From Erysipelotrichaceae bacterium (GTDB lineage Bacteria; Bacillota_I; Bacilli_A; Erysipelotrichales; Erysipelotrichaceae), in NCBI GenBank assembly GCA_024684175.1, contig JAIKXJ010000008.1:84599-148598 (forward strand): a stretch of DNA of 64,000 bases, given 5' to 3'. A program made the position numbers and the translations under genes. Below are positions 60,924-64,000 of the stretch, piece after piece; position 1 is the first letter of the stretch; the number at the start of each line of letters is the position of its first letter. Below the pieces are notes generated by a model, which worked only from the letters and a program-made list of their open reading frames with translations, made no database searches and was not told the origin of the DNA.

Positions 60924-61712
60924 TTATTGTTTTTCAGACACAGTCTCCATCGCGCAGAATTCCTGGGTCTTTTTCTTAAGTCTTATGATCATCCAATAAA
61001 TGTATACGGCAAAGCCGGCAAAAGCCGTGACCATCAACGCAGAACCGATCCAGAATCCTGCTCCGGTATCGCCGCTTGCAACAGAGTTCAATAAAAGTCT
61101 GTTGTTGGAAGCAAACGCATCAAATAATGTATGTATCACTGCCGGAGCAATAAACGCAAAGATATATTTTGAGGTCTGTGATCCTTTGCCGTTTAATCTG
61201 TTATATTTTGCTCTGCCGAAGAGTTCTCCCATCAACATATTCAATGACATATGTGCAGGAAGATGTAATGCCCTCGTTGCAACCGTAGTTAATTCGGGAG
61301 TATCCATATAGGCGAATTCTTCCATGATCGTAAAGCCAAGACCGACGGCTGCGCCTATCAGACAGTACTCATATACTTTCTTAGGTTTAAAGATAAGTAT
61401 CGCAGCAATAAGAACGATCCCCTTATAGATCTCTTCCGGTAGACCTGCACCTAAAAATGCACCCAATAATGATTCAAGTACGGCAGGAAGCTTAGCCAAA
61501 GCTTCATGTACTGTAGCGTTACCCAAATACAGCTTTATTCCTGTAAAACCGGAAATATCAAAAGTGGCCATGCCAAGGGCGATCGGAACCAAAGCCATAA
61601 GCCAGCCGATCGGTTTGGGGATCTCTCTTCTGATCATTCTGTAATAGATAGATCCAAGATATAAAATCACAAACAGAACATACGCAACAGTCATGATATT
61701 AATACTCATCAT
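60924..61712 (-). CDS. PrsW-family intramembrane protease
   Basis: A 262-residue membrane protein with about seven helices. The glutamic protease motifs of PrsW/CPBP-type enzymes are seen: PEEIYKG with Glu93/Glu94 and Lys97, FTIMEEFAY with Glu132/Glu133, HLPAH (His151, His155) and a late VIHTLFDAF near 195. PrsW cleaves membrane anti-sigma factors in Bacillus; no sigma or anti-sigma gene lies nearby. The gene is visibly more AT-rich than its neighbours and may be of foreign origin. Ribosome site AGGAGGAGTG. The gap 61713-61872 upstream holds no gene. Confidence 0.85.
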   Translation of the reverse strand: MMSINIMTVAYVLFVILYLGSIYYRMIRREIPKPIGWLMALVPIALGMATFDISGFTGIKLYLGNATVHEALAKLPAVLESLLGAFLGAGLPEEIYKGIVLIAAILIFKPKKVYEYCLIGAAVGLGFTIMEEFAYMDTPELTTVATRALHLPAHMSLNMLMGELFGRAKYNRLNGKGSQTSKYIFAFIAPAVIHTLFDAFASNNRLLLNSVASGDTGAGFWIGSALMVTAFAGFAVYIYWMIIRLKKKTQEFCAMETVSEKQ

Positions 61713-61872
61713 TCACTCCTCCTGACCGGAACCTAAAAGCCAACAAACCCATCAACTCTTTCTGTTTTGGAAAGAATTGATAACAGCGCGATATTTCCAA
61801 ACGTTAAAACCTTTGATCTGTTGCCGATCGTTACTTTAATTTTACTCAACAAAAAATAAAATATAAACTATC

Positions 61873-61899
61873 AAAAAAGCCTTTAAATAAAGGCTTTTT
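61873..61899 (-). terminator. Terminator downstream of glmS
   Basis: AAAAAGCCTTT-ATTT-AAAGGCTTTTTT on the minus strand, an 11-bp perfect stem with a T6 tail, about 107 bp past the glmS stop. Confidence 0.8.
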
Positions 61900-61910
61900 G
61901 AATGTTCGCG

Positions 61911-61977
61911 TTTATTCCCGCTCGATTGTGGAGACGGGCCTGAACTGCTCGATATTTATTCCTGTTCAATTGTGCAG
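61911..61977. repeat. Imperfect 23-bp direct repeat in the glmS 3' region
   Basis: The unit TTTATTCC-YG-YTC-R-ATTGTG-S-AG occurs at 61911-61933 and 61955-61977 (19 of 23 bases equal), 44 bp apart, between the glmS stop and its terminator. Nothing else is seen in this 3' untranslated stretch. Confidence 0.6.
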
Positions 61978-62005
61978 CTTTGCGTAATGAACGCCTGTCC
62001 AGGCT

Positions 62006-63826
62006 TTATTCTACCGTTACTGATTTGGCAAGATTGCGCGGTTTATCGATGTCGCGTTTTTTGTTTACTGCCGTATAGTAGGCCAGCAGCTGCAGAAGCA
62101 CGACTGATACGATCGGATATAAGGTATCGTTCATGTCCGGCAGGCGGATCACGTGTCTGAATTTATCGGCTTCGGTTTCTCTTTTGGTGATAAGGACGAC
62201 TTCTGCGCCTCTGGCGATCGTCTCCTCGATGTTGGAGATCGTTTTCTGAGCCACTTCGCTCTGGCTGGCAAGAGCGATAACCATGGTCTTCTTTTCGATC
62301 AGCGCGATCGGTCCGTGCTTCAGTTCTCCGGCATAATAGGCGTCTGCATGAACATAGGAGATCTCCTTCATTTTCAAAGCGCCTTCCAGAGCCGTCGGAT
62401 AATCAAGCAGGCGGCCAATGAAATAGGCGTCGCTTTGTTCGTCGAGCAGATGGGACAGTTCCTCGATCTGCTTCTCTTCCTTCAGCGTTTCCCTGATAAG
62501 ATCCGGAAGCCTGTTCAGATCATCAGGCAGTGAAGTATCCGGCACAAAACCATCGATCTTTTCGCTTAGGAAAATATTCAGGCAGGTCAGAAGCGTAAGC
62601 TGCGTCGTGTAAGCCTTGGTGGAAGCAACCGAAATCTCCGGACCGGCGCAGGTGTAGATCGTCGCATCGGCGATCCTGGTCATCGATGAACCCAGGGCGT
62701 TGATTACCGCGATGGTCTTGGCGCTTTTCTGCTTGGCCAGCTTCATGGCTGCCATCGTGTCGGCGGTTTCACCGGACTGGGAAACAAAAACGCATAAGGT
62801 GTTTTCGTCAAGATAAGGGCTCCCGTATCTAAATTCGCTTGCCGGCAGATGGCTGACCATGACCTTTGTGTTTCTCTGCAGGGTCAAAGCGGCAAAGATA
62901 CAGGCATGATACGCCGTGCCGCAGGCGACAAAATGTATCCTGTTGATCTTCTTCCATTCAATATCGAGTTCATCAAGTTCCCTGAAGACGATCTTTCCGT
63001 TTGTCAGAACGCCTCTGAGCGTCTCCCTGATGGCTGTCGGCTGTTCGTGGATCTCCTTCAGCATGAAGGAATCATAGCCGCCCTTCTGGGCCGCTTCGAT
63101 ATCATAGGGGATATCGATCCACTTCTCTTCGGCTTTCTTTCCTTCAAAGTCAAAAACCTCGATCCCGTCTTTTTTCAGGATTGCGATCTGTCCGTCTTCC
63201 AGAGGCAGGATCCTCTTGGTGTAGGCCAGCAAAGCCGGGGCATCCGAGGCGCAGAAAGCGGCGTCCTTTGTCCTTCCCAGAACCATCGGACTTTCCTTCT
63301 TCGCCACATAGATCGTGTCGGGTTCGATCGTCGATACGATACACAGGGCGAAGTTGCCCTCAAGTCCCTTCAGCATCTTTTTCAGGGCCTCAAACAGATC
63401 GCGGGTATCGTTGTAGTAATAATCGTCCAGCAGATTGACAGCGATCTCGGTGTCCGTTTCGGATTGAAAACTGTAGCCCTTCTTAATCAGCGTTTCCTTT
63501 AAAGAAGCGTAGTTTTCAATGATGCCGTTGTGTACCAGCGAAATCGTGTTCTTCCGGTTGCTGTGAGGATGGGAGTTCAACTGCGAAGGGACACCGTGAG
63601 TCGCCCAGCGCGTATGACCGATCCCGCAGATCTGGGGACAGTCCTTGTCCTCCAGCATCTTCTCAAGCTCACTCAATCTTCCTTTTGTTTTGTAGGTTAA
63701 AAGGCCTTTCTCATCGACCAGCGTCACCCCGGCCGAATCATAGCCGCGGTATTCAAGTTTTTCCAGTCCCTGCATGACGAAAGCAAGTGCAGGGTCTTTA
63801 CCGATATAACCGGTAATTCCGCACAT
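62006..63826 (-). CDS. glmS: Glutamine-fructose-6-phosphate aminotransferase (isomerizing)
   Basis: A 606-residue enzyme of full family length. Cys2 after the initiator Met (MCGITGYIG) is the N-terminal glutaminase nucleophile. GHTRWATHGVPSQLNSHPH near 74-92 and LVHNGIIENY complete the amidotransferase domain. The two SIS domains carry VACGTAYHA near 301, VSQSGETADTMAA near 346, and SYVHADAYYAGELKHGPIALIE near 480-501; the end LAKSVTVE is typical. It makes glucosamine 6-phosphate, the entry to peptidoglycan precursors. The ribosome site is AAGGAGG, and the leader holds a glmS ribozyme that turns expression down when glucosamine 6-phosphate is high. Confidence 0.96.
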   Translation of the reverse strand: MCGITGYIGKDPALAFVMQGLEKLEYRGYDSAGVTLVDEKGLLTYKTKGRLSELEKMLEDKDCPQICGIGHTRWATHGVPSQLNSHPHSNRKNTISLVHNGIIENYASLKETLIKKGYSFQSETDTEIAVNLLDDYYYNDTRDLFEALKKMLKGLEGNFALCIVSTIEPDTIYVAKKESPMVLGRTKDAAFCASDAPALLAYTKRILPLEDGQIAILKKDGIEVFDFEGKKAEEKWIDIPYDIEAAQKGGYDSFMLKEIHEQPTAIRETLRGVLTNGKIVFRELDELDIEWKKINRIHFVACGTAYHACIFAALTLQRNTKVMVSHLPASEFRYGSPYLDENTLCVFVSQSGETADTMAAMKLAKQKSAKTIAVINALGSSMTRIADATIYTCAGPEISVASTKAYTTQLTLLTCLNIFLSEKIDGFVPDTSLPDDLNRLPDLIRETLKEEKQIEELSHLLDEQSDAYFIGRLLDYPTALEGALKMKEISYVHADAYYAGELKHGPIALIEKKTMVIALASQSEVAQKTISNIEETIARGAEVVLITKRETEADKFRHVIRLPDMNDTLYPIVSVVLLQLLAYYTAVNKKRDIDKPRNLAKSVTVE

Positions 63827-63865
63827 AACAAAAACCTCCTTAATGTCATGAAGGATACCGAATGG

Positions 63866-63993
63866 ATCTGTTCAATCCTCACGAATTGTTTTTTCCCATC
63901 GTTCAGGCCGTATCAGGCCTCTGGACCATCCGCCGAATCTTTCGATAAGCCCAGCCCTCGTCAACTTATTCTTAATAAGTCCTGGCGCTATAG
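63866..63993 (-). ncRNA. glmS ribozyme (glucosamine-6-phosphate-activated self-cleaving riboswitch)
   Basis: The minus-strand leader of glmS contains the ribozyme core in order: AGCGCC at the cleavage site (predicted cut between 63989 and 63988), the P1 hairpin ACTTATT-AAG-AATAAGT, GTTGACGAGG (about 63951-63963), TTATCGA, TTCGGCGGATGG (about 63926-63938) and a GGCCTGATACGGCC hairpin, then a 3' P4-like part. These are the conserved elements of glmS ribozymes of Bacillota. Binding of glucosamine 6-phosphate triggers self-cleavage and decay of the glmS mRNA. The promoter lies beyond the window. Confidence 0.92.
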
Positions 63994-64000
63994 TGTTTAA

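Overview
The window looks like chromosomal DNA of a Bacillota (Firmicute), about 50% GC by eye. The evidence is a glmS ribozyme in front of glmS, AAGGAGG-type ribosome sites, a MarR-controlled heterodimeric ABC exporter of the BmrCD/LmrCD kind, YwaF, PrsW, GH25 lysozyme, lipoproteins and many Fe-S or FMN enzymes typical of gut anaerobes. Erysipelotrichia or Clostridia would fit, but no gene settles the class. No phage, CRISPR array, complete insertion sequence or replication origin is visible.

Layout. 1-10 kb: redox and housekeeping genes (BaiN-like flavoprotein, redoxin, SagB-type nitroreductase, TatD, tRNA-Pro, lipoprotein, secreted tyrosine phosphatase, Fe-S aldo/keto reductase, malic enzyme with a malate/lactate dehydrogenase). 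10-18 kb: secreted lysozyme behind a small gene with a Gly-Gly leader-like start, a MarR/ABC exporter operon with a readable promoter and twin operators, a macrodomain protein and a lipoprotein. 18-29 kb: an enlarged fructoselysine (Amadori product) locus. It holds FrlA-type permease, FrlD-type kinase, esterase, FrlB-type deglycase, BtpA-like protein, second PfkB kinase, FrlC-type epimerase, amidohydrolase and YjbQ on the minus strand. Two GntR/UTRA regulators and a second sugar-phosphate epimerase are divergently placed next to it. 28.8-36.3 kb: more sugar genes, namely an odd amidohydrolase with an FGGY kinase (+), a LyxK-like kinase, Rpe/AlsE-type 3-epimerase and class II aldolase/4-epimerase operon (-), and an NAGPA-like glycosidase.

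36-46 kb: a large coiled-coil FtsX-type permease with an ATPase that carries an N-terminal GAF domain, a TetR/SDR pair, and a 1082-residue propeller-SpoIIE phosphatase. 46-52 kb: glycosyltransferase, a scar made of two broken converging genes that still carry the same 16-bp operator, a PreA-like dehydrogenase with four predicted Fe-S clusters, a LURP-one-like protein and YwaF. 52-64 kb: a membrane-fused alpha/beta hydrolase, MFS transporter, cupin, the MoxR-DUF58-transglutaminase operon, PrsW and glmS with its ribozyme.

The best candidates for something undescribed are the enlarged frl locus and the GAF-ABC/coiled-coil permease pair. All family assignments are from reading the sequence; no search was run. 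Starts were chosen by ribosome binding sites and family N-termini, and differ from the longest open frame where noted.
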